This document shows positions 26,178 through 35,694 of a stretch of 64,000 nt of DNA, piece after piece (within the stretch, counting starts at the first letter, position 1; the number at the start of each line of letters is the position of its first letter). This stretch comes from Isosphaeraceae bacterium EP7 (lineage in GTDB: Bacteria > Planctomycetota > Planctomycetia > Isosphaerales > Isosphaeraceae), in NCBI GenBank assembly GCA_038400315.1, contig CP151667.1, forward strand, positions 434,001 to 498,000, given 5' to 3'. Below the pieces are notes generated by a model. The model was not told where the DNA came from. It saw only the letters and a list, made by a program, of their open reading frames with translations, and made no database searches. Both the position numbers and the translations under genes were made by a program.

Positions 26178-26525
26178 CTACTTGAGCCATTCCTTCCGTT
26201 CAGCGGCCTCGATCAAATCCCCGATCGTGATGGGCGAGAGTCCCCAGACCTCGTGGGGGTCTCTCCGAAGTAGGAATTCCTCGATGAACCAATGAAGCAT
26301 CGCGAGCGGGTTGCCGCTGGCTTCCGGCCCGAAGTGCTTCGACGCATCAAACCGGGACAGGTCGACCTCGAACTCCTTGCCGAATGCTTCGATCAGTTCC
26401 CAGCCGTCCGCACCATCCGTACCGAGATCGCCGAAGAGTGTGGTCTCAGGGGTGAGACGTTCGGGATCGGTCATCGTCGCGCTTGCCACGAAGGCCTTGA
26501 CCCTTGCCTCGAGGTTGGTACTCAT
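26178..26525 (-). CDS. DUF1493 family acyl-carrier-like protein
   Basis: A 115-residue protein with an acyl-carrier-like layout: LTPETTLFGDLGTDGADGWE (about 25-43), LIEAFGKEFEVDLSRFD, then SPITIGDLIEAAERKEW at the end, which is the DUF1493 C-terminal hallmark. The place where a true acyl carrier has the Ser of DSL reads DGADG, so a phosphopantetheine arm cannot be attached there. It may therefore bind partners without carrying acyl groups. It lies 13 nt after the end of the minus-strand gene upstream of it, the subtilase. Confidence 0.75.
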   Translation of the reverse strand: MSTNLEARVKAFVASATMTDPERLTPETTLFGDLGTDGADGWELIEAFGKEFEVDLSRFDASKHFGPEASGNPLAMLHWFIEEFLLRRDPHEVWGLSPITIGDLIEAAERKEWLK

Positions 26526-26538
26526 CGTGGGCCTGCCA

Positions 26539-28584
26539 TCAGAGGTTGCCCAGGAAGGTGGCCCAGCCCTTCACGCCGGCGTTGGCCTTGAGGGTGGCCA
26601 GGGACTCGGTCCGGAGGAGGCCCTGCTGGTACCAGGCGGCGACCTTGGCTTGCTTGGCCTCGGGCGAGCCCATGATGGCGACCGCGACGTCGCCCCGGTT
26701 GGCCAGGCCGCTATCGAGCAGGCCGACGAACTGGGCGTAGCCGGTCGCGTCGGCGGGCCTGCCCAGGAGGTCCTGGTACAGGGCGGACACGTAGCCGGCG
26801 TTGGTCTTGCCTGAGCGGTTCAGGAACTCGGACGAGCCCAGGATCCAGGTCCGCACCAGGGCGTCGCCGGCGGTGCCCGCGATCAGGGTGTGAGCATAGG
26901 CCAGCACGCCGGTGTCGGCCTTCAGGTTCAACAGCGACGCGATGCGGCCCAGGTCCGATTGGTACCAGCGGGCGACCTTCGTCACCAGGGCCTCGGCCGA
27001 TCCCATCATCCAGCGTGCCACATCGACACGGCTGGCCCCGCCGGCGATCAGGCCCGTGAAGTAGGCCAGGCCCGCCGCGTCGGGCGTCCGGCCCATCAGG
27101 TCGGAATAGAGGCCCGTGAGGAATCCGGCGGTCGTCCCGCCGTGCTTGGCCAGGTACTCGTCCGAGGCGTAGATCGACGCCCGCACGTCGTCGTCGCTCG
27201 ACGCGCCCACCTGGAGGTTCAGGACGCCGCCGACGCTCGTCCCGTCCGACGGTGTGATCGTGGGCGGGGTTGTGATCGAGGAGCCGGTGTTCCCGGCGCC
27301 GGCCAGGGTCAGGGCCGCGGCCGCGTCGATGATCCCGGGGGCCTGCGCCTTGCCGGCCAACGAGGCCAGCGGCTTGACGGTGGCCTTGATGATCGCGATG
27401 ACCTGCTCGGGCGTGTCCTGCGGGTACAGGCCCAGGATCAGGGAAACGACCCCCGCGACGTGCGGGGTCGCCATCGACGTGCCCGAATAGCTTGAGTACC
27501 GCCCGCCGTTGATCGTGCTGACGATGCCCACGCCGGGGGCGGCCAGGGTCACGCTGTTCGCCCCGTAGTTGGAGAACGAGGCGAGGTTGCCGCTGCTATC
27601 GACCGCGGCCACCGAGATGATGTTCGAGGCGCCGTAGTCGGCAGGGTATTCGGGCGACCCGTCGGTATTCGTTCCGTCATTGCCGGCGGCCGCGACGAAC
27701 AGGACTCCTTTCGTGCCGGCGAAGCGAATGGCGTCGAGCATCGCCGACGAATAGTCCCCGCCCCCCCAGCTGGCGTTGATGACCCGGGCCCCCTTGGCCA
27801 CCGCGTAGTAGATGGCCGCGATCGCCGCGCTATCGGTGCCGCTCCCCTTCGAGTCCAGGATCTTCAGGGGCATGATCTGGGCCTTCCAGTTCACCCCCGT
27901 CACCCCGACTCCGTTGTCCGAGGCCGCCGCGATAGTCCCCGAGACGTGGCTGCCGTGGCCGTTGTTGTCTCGCACGTCGTTGGTGTTGTTGACGAAGTTC
28001 CAGCCATTGTAGTCGTCGACATAGCCGTCATTCTCGTCATCCACGCCGTTGCCGCTGATCTCGGCGGTGTTCACCCATACCTTCGAGGCCAGGTCGGGGT
28101 GCGTGATGTCGATGCCCGTGTCCAGCACCGCCACGATCGTCGCCGAGGTGCCGGTGGTGATGCTCCAGGCCTCGGGCGCGTTGATGTCCACGTCGTTGGC
28201 GTTATTCAGCCCCCAGAGCTGCGAGTACCTCGCGTCGCTCGGGTCGGCCGCGCCAGAGACCTGGAAGGTCTTGTCGGCCTCGGCATACATCACGTTCGGG
28301 TCGGCGATCAGCGCCTGCAACGCGTACCACTGAGCCACTCCGGAACCCAGCACGATGTGCTTCGGCCCGTTCTCGTACGACTCGACGACGGTGGCGCCCA
28401 GGGAGTTCAGGGTCAGGGCGATCGAGTCGGCCCTGGCCGTATCCTTGAACCGGACGAGCACGCTGTTGGTCACGACCGACGCGGCCAGGGAGGTCGCCCC
28501 GCTCATCTGGCGGCGGACTTCGAGGCAATCCAGCGTTGGGCGGAAGCGCAGGGCGGCCTGGGCTCGTCGGGTGGAACGTGCCAT
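26539..28584 (-). CDS. Extracellular subtilisin-like protease with DUF4214-like tail
   Basis: A 681-residue S8 peptidase. The N-terminus has the planctomycete extracellular motif (RFRPTLDCLEVRRQ, about 13-26), followed by an I9-like propeptide (about 38-108) and the catalytic domain with Asp155 (AVLDTGID), His210 (NNGHGSHVSG), Asn302 (AAAGNDG) and Ser370 (SGTSMATPHVAG). From about 490 to the end there are two or three copies of a DUF4214-like unit, e.g. GLYSDLMGRTPDAAGLAYF and ALYQDLLGRPADATGYAQF. Such tails are thought to bind surface polymers. ATG 28584 begins the conserved motif; 41 residues of upstream extension are not protein-like. Confidence 0.9.
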   Translation of the reverse strand: MARSTRRAQAALRFRPTLDCLEVRRQMSGATSLAASVVTNSVLVRFKDTARADSIALTLNSLGATVVESYENGPKHIVLGSGVAQWYALQALIADPNVMYAEADKTFQVSGAADPSDARYSQLWGLNNANDVDINAPEAWSITTGTSATIVAVLDTGIDITHPDLASKVWVNTAEISGNGVDDENDGYVDDYNGWNFVNNTNDVRDNNGHGSHVSGTIAAASDNGVGVTGVNWKAQIMPLKILDSKGSGTDSAAIAAIYYAVAKGARVINASWGGGDYSSAMLDAIRFAGTKGVLFVAAAGNDGTNTDGSPEYPADYGASNIISVAAVDSSGNLASFSNYGANSVTLAAPGVGIVSTINGGRYSSYSGTSMATPHVAGVVSLILGLYPQDTPEQVIAIIKATVKPLASLAGKAQAPGIIDAAAALTLAGAGNTGSSITTPPTITPSDGTSVGGVLNLQVGASSDDDVRASIYASDEYLAKHGGTTAGFLTGLYSDLMGRTPDAAGLAYFTGLIAGGASRVDVARWMMGSAEALVTKVARWYQSDLGRIASLLNLKADTGVLAYAHTLIAGTAGDALVRTWILGSSEFLNRSGKTNAGYVSALYQDLLGRPADATGYAQFVGLLDSGLANRGDVAVAIMGSPEAKQAKVAAWYQQGLLRTESLATLKANAGVKGWATFLGNL

Positions 28585-29023
28585 GGGTGTCTCATCAAGG
28601 TGCGTGTCGAGTGCCTGCGCCGGGCCCGCGAAGGGGCTGGCCGCATTCCTTGGCGGACGATCCGAGAGAAGAGAGGGGCGACCCGATCCTAGTGCCGCGC
28701 CCGCCAAAAGAGCGAGAGGTAGCCGACGTTCCGCACACCAATTCTTCCGATTACGGCCCGACGTCGCTTAAACCTAGGCCACTTCGACATTGATCGCTTG
28801 AAGAGAGTCGAGATTTCTAAACATCAATCCAAGATTGCATTCAAGAGTGGTGAGGGAGTAGATGCAAATCGTGGAGTCGTGGCGACTTGGGGGAGAGCGT
28901 CCTGGATTGCCAGGTGGGCCAGCAATCCGGATTCCGCCCGCCGCCCGCGCCGTGACGCAGCCCGCCGCCTTCCGGCGGGCTGACGCATGAGGCCGGAGGC
29001 GGGCTGTTTTGTCACGGGACTGC
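28585..29023. other. Spacer between subtilase and MoeA-like gene
   Basis: About 440 bp. The part up to about 28870 lies upstream of the minus-strand subtilase and is relatively AT-rich around 28790-28850, where a promoter would be expected; a loose minus-strand match (TTGAAT then TTTAGA) can be read but is weak. The part near 28958-28982 holds a strong hairpin. No reading frame is supported. Confidence 0.45.
28958..28982 (-). terminator. Hairpin downstream of MoeA-like gene
   Basis: A 10-bp perfect stem, CAGCCCGCCG paired with CGGCGGGCTG, with a 5-nt loop. It lies about 40 nt beyond the end of the minus-strand gene at 29024. No U-tract follows, so termination strength is uncertain. Confidence 0.45.
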
Positions 29024-30241
29024 TCAGGCCCAGGGGGCGCCCAGGGGTAGGATCTCGGTCAGCTCTCCCGTCTGCCAGGCTCCGGCGCGGGGGGCCAGCA
29101 AGGCCAGGGCGTCGGCGGCGGCCAGTCCCGGCAGGTCGGCCGGGCCACGGTGGGCCACGGGCCTGGCGTGCAGCGTCCCATCGGCGGAGACACGCACGGT
29201 CACGGGCACGACCTGGGCCCGCTCGGCGTGCGCCACGTGCCCCTCGTCGAGCCGGGCCGGAAGTCCCCCGAGCCGGTCGTCCCGGCCGTGCAGCCGAGCC
29301 ACGAGCGGGCCGACCAGCAGGACGGTGCCGATGAGGGCCTCGGTCGGCCGGGCCGACAGGTGGAAGACGTGGTTGACCACGCCGCCCTGGCCGTCGCGGA
29401 TGACTCCGTAGCCGATCCGCCCGCCGGGCTGCATCGCCACGCCGTCGAAGAGCATCTCGACCCCGGCACGACGGAGCGCCCTGGGCACGGCGCCTCCGTG
29501 CTCGCCGAGCACCAGCACCACCGACGCATTCAGGGCCCGATCCAGCGCCGAGTCGGCCTGGTCGCTCCCGACGGCGCCCAGGTCTTGCGCCGCGGCGCCC
29601 CAGGCCAGGCAGGGGACGAGGACGGCCAGGTTGGCCGCGCTGCGCTCGCGGTTCAAGGTGGGCGCATCGACGGGGTTGACCAGCTCGTCGCCCACGGCGA
29701 CCACGGCCACGCGGGCCCTGCGGTGGCAGATCGGGTAGACGCACCCCTGGGAGGCCAGCAGCGGGATGGTCGAAGGCCGGACGACCGTGCCGGCCGGGGC
29801 GATGGCGTCGCCCGCCTCCAGCAGCTCGCCGCGCGTGGCGACGTTGTCGCCGACGTCGGCGCCATTAAGGATCTCGACCAGCCGGCCGTGCCCCTCGTGG
29901 GGCTCGGCGCGGGCGTCGTGCATGGTCAGCACGGCGTCGGCCCCCACCGGCATGGGCGCCCCGGTGCGGACGCGGGCCGCCTCGCCGGCGTGGACCTGAA
30001 GGCCCATCCCGTCGCCGAAGCCTTGGGCGTCGACCACCCGCAGCCGGGCCCCGCGCCAGGCGTCGACCCCGCGCACCGCGTAGCCGCCGCGGCGGGCACG
30101 GTCGAACGGGGGAAGGTCGACGTCGGCCATCGCCGGCTCGGCCAGGACCAGGCCCAGGGCCTCGGTCAGCGCCACCGAGATCGGTTCGCCGGGCCGGGCC
30201 CCGTCCAGTATGGCGTCGCGCGCCTCGCTCAAGGACAGCAT
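29024..30241 (-). CDS. Diverged MoeA-like protein
   Basis: A 405-residue protein with the overall MoeA layout: an N-terminal part with LSLSEARDAIL, domain III with PPFDRARRGGYAV (44-56), VRTGAPMPVGADAV (91-104), and the MogA-like part with VAVGDELVNP (182-190). MoeA inserts molybdenum into the pterin cofactor. Several hallmark sites are changed: the AMDGYA Asp is Gly52, the GGVSVGD region reads GEHGGAVPRAL (246-256), and the GLPGNP loop reads HLSARPTEAL. It is therefore unlikely to be a normal MoeA and may be a paralogue with another role. ATG 30241 starts the conserved sequence. Confidence 0.7.
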   Translation of the reverse strand: MLSLSEARDAILDGARPGEPISVALTEALGLVLAEPAMADVDLPPFDRARRGGYAVRGVDAWRGARLRVVDAQGFGDGMGLQVHAGEAARVRTGAPMPVGADAVLTMHDARAEPHEGHGRLVEILNGADVGDNVATRGELLEAGDAIAPAGTVVRPSTIPLLASQGCVYPICHRRARVAVVAVGDELVNPVDAPTLNRERSAANLAVLVPCLAWGAAAQDLGAVGSDQADSALDRALNASVVLVLGEHGGAVPRALRRAGVEMLFDGVAMQPGGRIGYGVIRDGQGGVVNHVFHLSARPTEALIGTVLLVGPLVARLHGRDDRLGGLPARLDEGHVAHAERAQVVPVTVRVSADGTLHARPVAHRGPADLPGLAAADALALLAPRAGAWQTGELTEILPLGAPWA

Positions 30242-30582
30242 TCGTCGTGATTCCCGTCCGTCGAAGAGTTTGGGCGCATCGACGCGCCCCCTCGGGGCCA
30301 CCCCCCGAACCGCCCCATTTCCGGGCGGGGTCGCATTGTAGCGACGATGACTTTGGGGCCAACCCCGAACCCCGAGGGAGACATTGCGACCTTTCTCGAC
30401 GGAATCATTGGCCTTGACCGCCCGCTCTGGCCGATTCCTTCCGTGTGACCGTGCCAGACGGCCCAAGCCCACGGATGTCGGCGAAGGCCCCTGGTGTCGT
30501 GTCTCGGACCCAGACTCAGGATGATCGACGGCCCCGAAGGGATTTCTCCCGAGGCGGGGCCGTACCATGGAGGGTGGAAACG
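30242..30582. other. Divergent intergenic region
   Basis: About 340 bp between the divergently oriented MoeA-like and lipoprotein genes, which must hold promoters for both. No consensus promoter stands out by eye. GGAGGGTGG just before 30583 is the ribosome-binding site of the lipoprotein gene. Confidence 0.4.
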
Positions 30583-31050
30583 ATGGTGTGCCCCCGCACG
30601 AGCTCGCCGCGCCGGCCGAATGGTCGCCGCCTGGCGCTCTGGGCTGGGCTTGTCGTCGGCGGGTTCCTACCGTCGACCGGCTGCCAGGTCGAATACGCAG
30701 GCATGACGCTCCCCTCGGGCAAGTACATGCGGGACGACGTCCAGTACTTCGCCCCCGGGCCGAACTTCCCCTGGGCCAACACCCAGGCCGCCACCCAGCG
30801 GGCCCGCATGGAGGCCATGGGCATCTCGCCGACGGACGCCCCCGCGGGCGCCTCCAACGCCGGAAACGCCGCCCCGGGCAGCCCGGCCGTCATCCCGGTG
30901 GTCCCCGGTCAGCCCAACCCGCTCCAGGAGCAGGAAGGCCGCCCCGACCTCCTCGAAGTCGGCGGAGTCCAGCCCGGCGGTCCCCCGGCCGGGGCCAACC
31001 AGCCCCTGCCCGCCCCAACTCCTCCCCCGCCCCCGCCGGGCAATCCTTGA
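30583..31050 (+). CDS. Putative planctomycete lipoprotein
   Basis: A 155-residue protein with a positively charged start, a hydrophobic stretch (LALWAGLVVGGFLPS), and a lipobox-like STGC at about 33. After the Cys comes QVEYAGMTLPSGKYMRDD and a PGPNFPWANTQAATQ stretch I have seen in planctomycete hypotheticals, then a long Pro/Gly/Gln-rich tail ending in a run of prolines. Attachment to a membrane by the Cys is probable. A GGAGGGTGG site precedes ATG 30583. Function is unknown. Confidence 0.65.
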   Translation: MVCPRTSSPRRPNGRRLALWAGLVVGGFLPSTGCQVEYAGMTLPSGKYMRDDVQYFAPGPNFPWANTQAATQRARMEAMGISPTDAPAGASNAGNAAPGSPAVIPVVPGQPNPLQEQEGRPDLLEVGGVQPGGPPAGANQPLPAPTPPPPPPGNP

Positions 31051-31916
31051 TCAGATAGGGTCGGTGGCCGGGGACGAAACCCGGCCGCCAACCCGACCAA
31101 TTCCCCCCGAACTGCGGCCGGGCTCTTGCTCTCCCGACCGCCATGACGACCCCGGACCGGGCCCTCGGTCCGGGGTTGCCTTCGCGCGCCGCCCGCGACC
31201 ACGCCCCGGTCGAAGATAAGCCGGGGAGACGCCCGGATCTGAGGCGTGGAACCCTACTCGGCCGGCCGCGCTGGACGATCCGTCGATCTCGCCGCCGGCC
31301 GGAAACCCCAGCTCGTGCCCCGGCAACGACCGGGCCGCTCGAGCATTGGCAGCCCGATGGCGGTCGTGTCGGAAGGCCCTCGCAGCGTGCCGCCCTGAAC
31401 ACACCGGGATCTTTTCGAATATCGATCCAACCGAGAAGTGTGTAAATTGCACGTCTGAACGTGTGGGCGTTGCCAATCGGCCCGCGATGGGCACCGGGAA
31501 TGGGCGAGGCAGGCTCGGTCGAGCCCGCGACCGCCCGCCCGCTCGGCGGCCCGTCTCCCACCGTTCGGGCCCGGCGCGTCGAACCGAGCTTCGTCCCGGC
31601 GAGAGGCCCCGGCCAGGCTACACAAAGAGCCCCGTCGTCCGGCGGCGGCCCAGGATGCGTCCCGAGGGAACGGGGCTCGCGCGGTCACCCTTGAACACGC
31701 CGAGGCGCCTGTTCGGCAGGGCCGCAGCGTGAGGCTGCGAGTCGTGCCGTGATCGGACCGGGGCATTCCTCGGGCGAGGGCCGGAGGGTCGAGAGGAACA
31801 TCCAATTCCGTCGTGGCCTGCCGGGCTGGGTCCTGCGTCGAGGATCCTGACCCGGAGCACACCCGGAGGCCCGCCGGGTCTCCTGCGTCTTCCCTGCAAC
31901 TTTGGAGTTGACTCTC
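31051..31916. other. Long spacer before the RTX-like gene
   Basis: About 865 bp without a supportable reading frame on either strand. It contains the hairpin at 31149-31176 and, from about 31430, a short relatively AT-rich piece (TGTGTAAATTGCACG) within otherwise GC-rich DNA. I see no RNA gene or repeat. Confidence 0.45.
31149..31176 (+). terminator. Terminator-like hairpin after lipoprotein gene
   Basis: An 11-bp stem, ACCCCGGACCG paired with CGGTCCGGGGT, with a 6-nt loop, about 100 nt after the stop of the lipoprotein gene. Only a short T run follows. Confidence 0.5.
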
Positions 31917-33512
31917 ATGTGGAAGCGTAAAAAACGCGTCGCGCACTCCAGTCGTCCGCACGGCCTGCGGCCGTCGAGGCGAGCTCGCCCGGTCGAGCTC
32001 GATCGCCCCGAGCTGCTGGATTGCCGCGTCCTGCCGGCGGTCACGGCCACGTTCTCGGCCGCGCAGGGAGTGCTGACGGTCTTCGGCGATGCCCTGGCCA
32101 ACTCCGTCTCGGTCTCGCGGAACGCGGGCGGGACGCTCCTGGTGAACGGCGGCGCCGTGCCGATCCAGGGCGGGACGGGGACGGTCGCCAACACCCGGCT
32201 GATCCAGGTCTTCGGGATGGGCGGCAACGACGTCCTCAACCTGAACGAGGCCAACGGCGCATTGCCGAAGGCGGACCTCTTCGGAGCCGCCGGCGACGAC
32301 GTCCTCACCGGCGGCTCCGCCATCGACCAGCTCTTCGGCGGCGACGGCAACGACATGCTCTTTGGAAAGGGGGGAGGAGACCTGCTGATCGGTGGCGGCG
32401 ACAACGACATGCTCTTCGGCGGCGACGGCGACGACCTGGTCTTCGGTCAGGCGGGCAACGATCGGCTGGTCTGGAACCCCGGCGACGACACCGACCTGAA
32501 CGAAGGGGGCACGGGCGTCGACACCGTCGAGGTCAACGGCGGCAACGGTGCCGAGCAGTTCACCGCGGTCGCGAACGGCACCCGGGTCCGGTTCGACCGC
32601 ACGAACCCCGCCCCGTTCAGCCTGGACATCGGCACGTCGGAGAACCTTGTCGTGAACGCGAACGGCGGCGACGATACGTTCTCGGCCGGCAACGGGCTCG
32701 CCGCGCTGATCCAACTCACGGTCGACGGCGGCACGGGGAACGACACTCTCCTCGGCGGCGACGGCGCCGACATCCTCCTGGGCGGCACCGGCAACGACCG
32801 CATCGACGGCAACCGCGGCAACGACGTGGCGCTGATGGGCTCCGGCGACGACACCTTCGTCTGGGACCCGGGCGACGGCAGCGATGTCGTCGAGGGGCAG
32901 TCCGGCTCCGACACGATGCTGTTCAACGGCGCCAACATCGGCGAGTTGATCGACGTCTCGGCGAACGGCGGCCGTGTCCGATTCTTCCGCAACGTCGCCA
33001 ACATCACCATGGACCTCAACGACGTCGAGCGCGTCGACTTCAACGCCCTTGGCGGAGCCGACATCATCACGGTCAACGACCTGAGCGGCACCGACCTGAC
33101 CGAAGTCAATCTCGACCTGGCCACACCTCCGGGGAGCGGCACGGGCGACGCCCAGGCCGACTCCGTCATCGTCAACGGTACCAACGGGGACGATGTCATC
33201 GTCATTGCCGGCGATGCCGCGGGCGCCTCGGTGATCGGCCTTGCGGCGCGCGTCAACATCAAGGGTGCGGAGGCCGCCAACGACCGGCTGATCATCGCCG
33301 CCCTGGCAGGCGATGACGTGGTGGAAGCCTCGAGTCTGGCCGCGGGAGCGATCGGCCTCACGGCCGACGGCGGTGTGGGCGACGACATCCTCATCGGCGG
33401 CGACGGTGCCGACGTCCTCCTCGGGGACGAGGGCGACGACGTCCTCCTCGGCGGCCCCGGCCTCGACGTCCTCGACGGAGGGACAGGCGATAACGTCGTG
33501 ATCCAGGGTTGA
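31917..33512 (+). CDS. Extracellular RTX-like calcium-binding repeat protein
   Basis: A 531-residue protein. The basic N-terminus (WKRKKRVAHSSRPHGLRPSR) is followed by the planctomycete extracellular motif DRPELLDCRVLPAVT. From about residue 100 there are hemolysin-type GGxGxDxL repeats (for example GGDGNDMLFG and GGTGNDRIDG) in two or three blocks, with beta-rich linkers between them. Each repeat binds calcium in the RTX family, so the protein should fold outside the cell where calcium is high. No protease or lipase domain is visible. The start is ATG 31917; an in-frame TTG lies 15 nt upstream. Confidence 0.82.
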   Translation: MWKRKKRVAHSSRPHGLRPSRRARPVELDRPELLDCRVLPAVTATFSAAQGVLTVFGDALANSVSVSRNAGGTLLVNGGAVPIQGGTGTVANTRLIQVFGMGGNDVLNLNEANGALPKADLFGAAGDDVLTGGSAIDQLFGGDGNDMLFGKGGGDLLIGGGDNDMLFGGDGDDLVFGQAGNDRLVWNPGDDTDLNEGGTGVDTVEVNGGNGAEQFTAVANGTRVRFDRTNPAPFSLDIGTSENLVVNANGGDDTFSAGNGLAALIQLTVDGGTGNDTLLGGDGADILLGGTGNDRIDGNRGNDVALMGSGDDTFVWDPGDGSDVVEGQSGSDTMLFNGANIGELIDVSANGGRVRFFRNVANITMDLNDVERVDFNALGGADIITVNDLSGTDLTEVNLDLATPPGSGTGDAQADSVIVNGTNGDDVIVIAGDAAGASVIGLAARVNIKGAEAANDRLIIAALAGDDVVEASSLAAGAIGLTADGGVGDDILIGGDGADVLLGDEGDDVLLGGPGLDVLDGGTGDNVVIQG

Positions 33513-33532
33513 TCCGAATCCCGCAGGAGTCA

Positions 33533-33566
33533 GCGGGCGGCGCCGGATCTGGCTGGCGCCGCCCGC
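33533..33566 (+). terminator. Hairpin after the RTX-like gene
   Basis: A 12-bp perfect stem, GCGGGCGGCGCC paired with GGCGCCGCCCGC, around a 10-nt loop, 20 nt after the stop codon. It is placed as a terminator but has no U-tract. Confidence 0.55.
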
Positions 33567-33726
33567 GCCAGGGCTGCCTCGCCGCGGAGCCGAGCCGTGG
33601 GCCGCGCCTCATCCCGGAGCCAGTTCTTCACCGTCGAATGCCTCGGGTAGTCGGACGCGGGCCCGGCGGCGACAATGGAACGTTGCCAGCCCGGCCCGAT
33701 CTCGATCCCCGACGGAGGCATGACGG

Positions 33727-34416
33727 ATGCTTGAAGCCAGCGAGGAGCTATCGGTCGTCGAGGGCTACACAGCCTGGGCGTCGTGCTATGACGACGACGG
33801 GAACCCGCTCGTCGCCATGGAAGGCCCGGCCGTTCGCGCCCGTCTCGGCGACCTTTCCGGTGTGCTCGCCCTGGACATCGGCTGCGGCACCGGCCGGCAT
33901 ACGCTCTCGCTGCTGGACGCCGGCGCCCGAGTGGTGGCCACCGACGCCACCCCCGCGATGATGGACCTGGCCCGCGCCAAGCTCGCCGGCCGTCCCGTGA
34001 CCTGGGTGCGCCACGCCCTGCCCGAACCCCTCCCCCTGCCCGATCATTCCGTCGAGCTCGCCCTGATGGGACTCGTCGCCGAGCACCTTCCCGACCTTCC
34101 CGCGGCCCTCGCCTCGGTCGTCCGCACCCTCCGCCCCGGCGGCCGCCTGATCCTCACCGCCCTGCACCCCGACCGCACCGCCGGCGGCCAGCGCGCCCGC
34201 TTCATCGACCCATCCACCGGCCTCCGCCAGCCCATCACCACCATCCATCGAAACGTCTCGGACTATCTGGAAATCGCCCACTCCGTCGGCCTGTCGCTCA
34301 TCGATGAGCAACCCCTCATCGTCTCCCCCGAACTTGCCCTGACCCTCCCTCGCGCCGCCCGCTACAGCGGCTTGCCCCTCGGCTGGCTCGGGCACTGGAG
34401 CTCGCCCGTGGCCTGA
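33727..34416 (+). CDS. Class I SAM-dependent methyltransferase
   Basis: A 229-residue methyltransferase. The SAM-binding motif I is VLALDIGCGTGRHTLSLLD (about 46-64), motif II is VVATDATPAMMDLAR, and the later region has LRPGGRLILTALHPDRT. The rest, from RARFIDPSTG to the end with LGWLGHW, is probably the substrate-recognition part. The substrate cannot be told. GGAGGC lies 7 nt upstream of the ATG. The last ~77 residues are repeated as a broken copy at 36538-36771. Confidence 0.85.
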   Translation: MLEASEELSVVEGYTAWASCYDDDGNPLVAMEGPAVRARLGDLSGVLALDIGCGTGRHTLSLLDAGARVVATDATPAMMDLARAKLAGRPVTWVRHALPEPLPLPDHSVELALMGLVAEHLPDLPAALASVVRTLRPGGRLILTALHPDRTAGGQRARFIDPSTGLRQPITTIHRNVSDYLEIAHSVGLSLIDEQPLIVSPELALTLPRAARYSGLPLGWLGHWSSPVA

Positions 34417-35025
34417 TCCGCCGGGGACGCTTCGCGTGCCGACCGACTCGCGGCTCCTCGATCAGTCCACCTCGGGCCGCGACGAGGCCGCGGCATTCGC
34501 GTCCTCGTCCCTGGTCGAGCGGCAAGGCCCCATGGTCCTCGGCACCGGCCGCGGTATTCTCGGCGATTGCCCCGTGCCACCTCCCTCGGGGAAGCCTAAT
34601 AATGCTCAGGCGAGATCGTCAGCGGACCGAATTGCCCGGGATTCTCGCGACGTCGGATGATGGATCGGGAGGAGGTCGGGATGGTGGGCATGCGAACCCG
34701 GTGACGCGATCGAACCGCCCTGGCCCGCTCGGATTCCGTTCAAGACGTCCAGATCAGTGGCCCCGAACCGCCTGGGCCGTGGGGGCATGAAAGAAGGATC
34801 GTTCGAGGTCAACGGTGGAGGTGCTGCTTACAAAGGCCGACTCAATGGGTGCGGATTTAAGGTTTGCTCTTCATCGCCTAGGTAGCTAGGATCTCCGGAC
34901 TTCGGTGCCGGGGCGTCCTCCGATTGTCGAGCTGCGAGTGCTTTGCTCGTCGGCAAGTTCGATTGCAACACATCGGCGGATCCGTGCGCAAGATTGTCAC
35001 GATTGCAAATCGAGAGAGTTCACTG
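34417..35025. other. Spacer with no supported gene
   Basis: About 610 bp between the methyltransferase and the PEP-CTERM gene. Short reading frames on both strands lack protein-like composition and ribosome-binding sites. The last 150 bp should carry the promoter of the PEP-CTERM gene, but I cannot pick one with confidence. Confidence 0.45.
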
Positions 35026-35694
35026 ATGACGAAGAAGCTTGTCATTTCGACGGTGCTGCTTGCCGCGTCGTTCACGACTCAGTCGCATGCCGACACGTTC
35101 AACTTCAGCTTCACCGGCGCGGGGGTCAGCGGCAACATCGAGTTGACCTATGGCCCGGCGACGGACGCGAAGTATTCCCAGGCGTTCGAGGTGACCGGGA
35201 TCAGCGGCACCTTCACCGACACCAACAATGGCCTGAACATCGTCGATGCGGCGATCGGCTCCCTGGTGCCGATCACGCACGCCACGCCCGATGCCACCAA
35301 TCTCCTGGCGCCCGACGATTTCAGTCGGTTCGCGGTCGCGGCGGGCCTTCCCCCGATGAACAACGGCACTCTGAGCTACACCAACCTGTTCTGGCCGGGC
35401 GGCTCGCCGCAGACCGCGTCGGACTACCCGTTCCACGGCGGATTCCTCGATATCTACGGGCTGCTCTTCGAGATCGGCGGCGGCCGATACGTCAACCTGT
35501 GGAGCAACGGCATTCTTCCCGGGACCTCGAACGTCGATTACGGCGTCGCGGTCGTGACTCGGTCGGACGCATTAGATTATGTCGGCAGCGTCTCGGTCGT
35601 CCCGGAGCCTAGCGCCATCGTCCTGGTCGGCATCGGGCTGGTCGGTGCGCTGGCATGGCGCCGTGATCCTCTCCGAGGTCGCACCTCGCGCTGA
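35026..35694 (+). CDS. PEP-CTERM sorting-domain protein
   Basis: A 222-residue secreted protein. The signal peptide (MTKKLVISTVLLAASF, cleavage near SHA-D) is followed by a beta-rich domain, and the C-terminus is a PEP-CTERM signal: VVPEPSAIVLVGIGLVG, a hydrophobic span and a WRR-basic end. In this sorting system an exosortase recognises the PEP motif and the protein is displayed at the surface. No exosortase is encoded in the window. ATG 35026 is chosen because the signal peptide begins there. Confidence 0.85.
   Translation: MTKKLVISTVLLAASFTTQSHADTFNFSFTGAGVSGNIELTYGPATDAKYSQAFEVTGISGTFTDTNNGLNIVDAAIGSLVPITHATPDATNLLAPDDFSRFAVAAGLPPMNNGTLSYTNLFWPGGSPQTASDYPFHGGFLDIYGLLFEIGGGRYVNLWSNGILPGTSNVDYGVAVVTRSDALDYVGSVSVVPEPSAIVLVGIGLVGALAWRRDPLRGRTSR

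Noticed and set aside
32230-33480. Repetitive DNA in the RTX-like gene as a possible tandem repeat or CRISPR-like array
   Set aside because: The periodicity comes from GGxGxDxL protein repeats of uneven length; there are no constant repeats with unique spacers.
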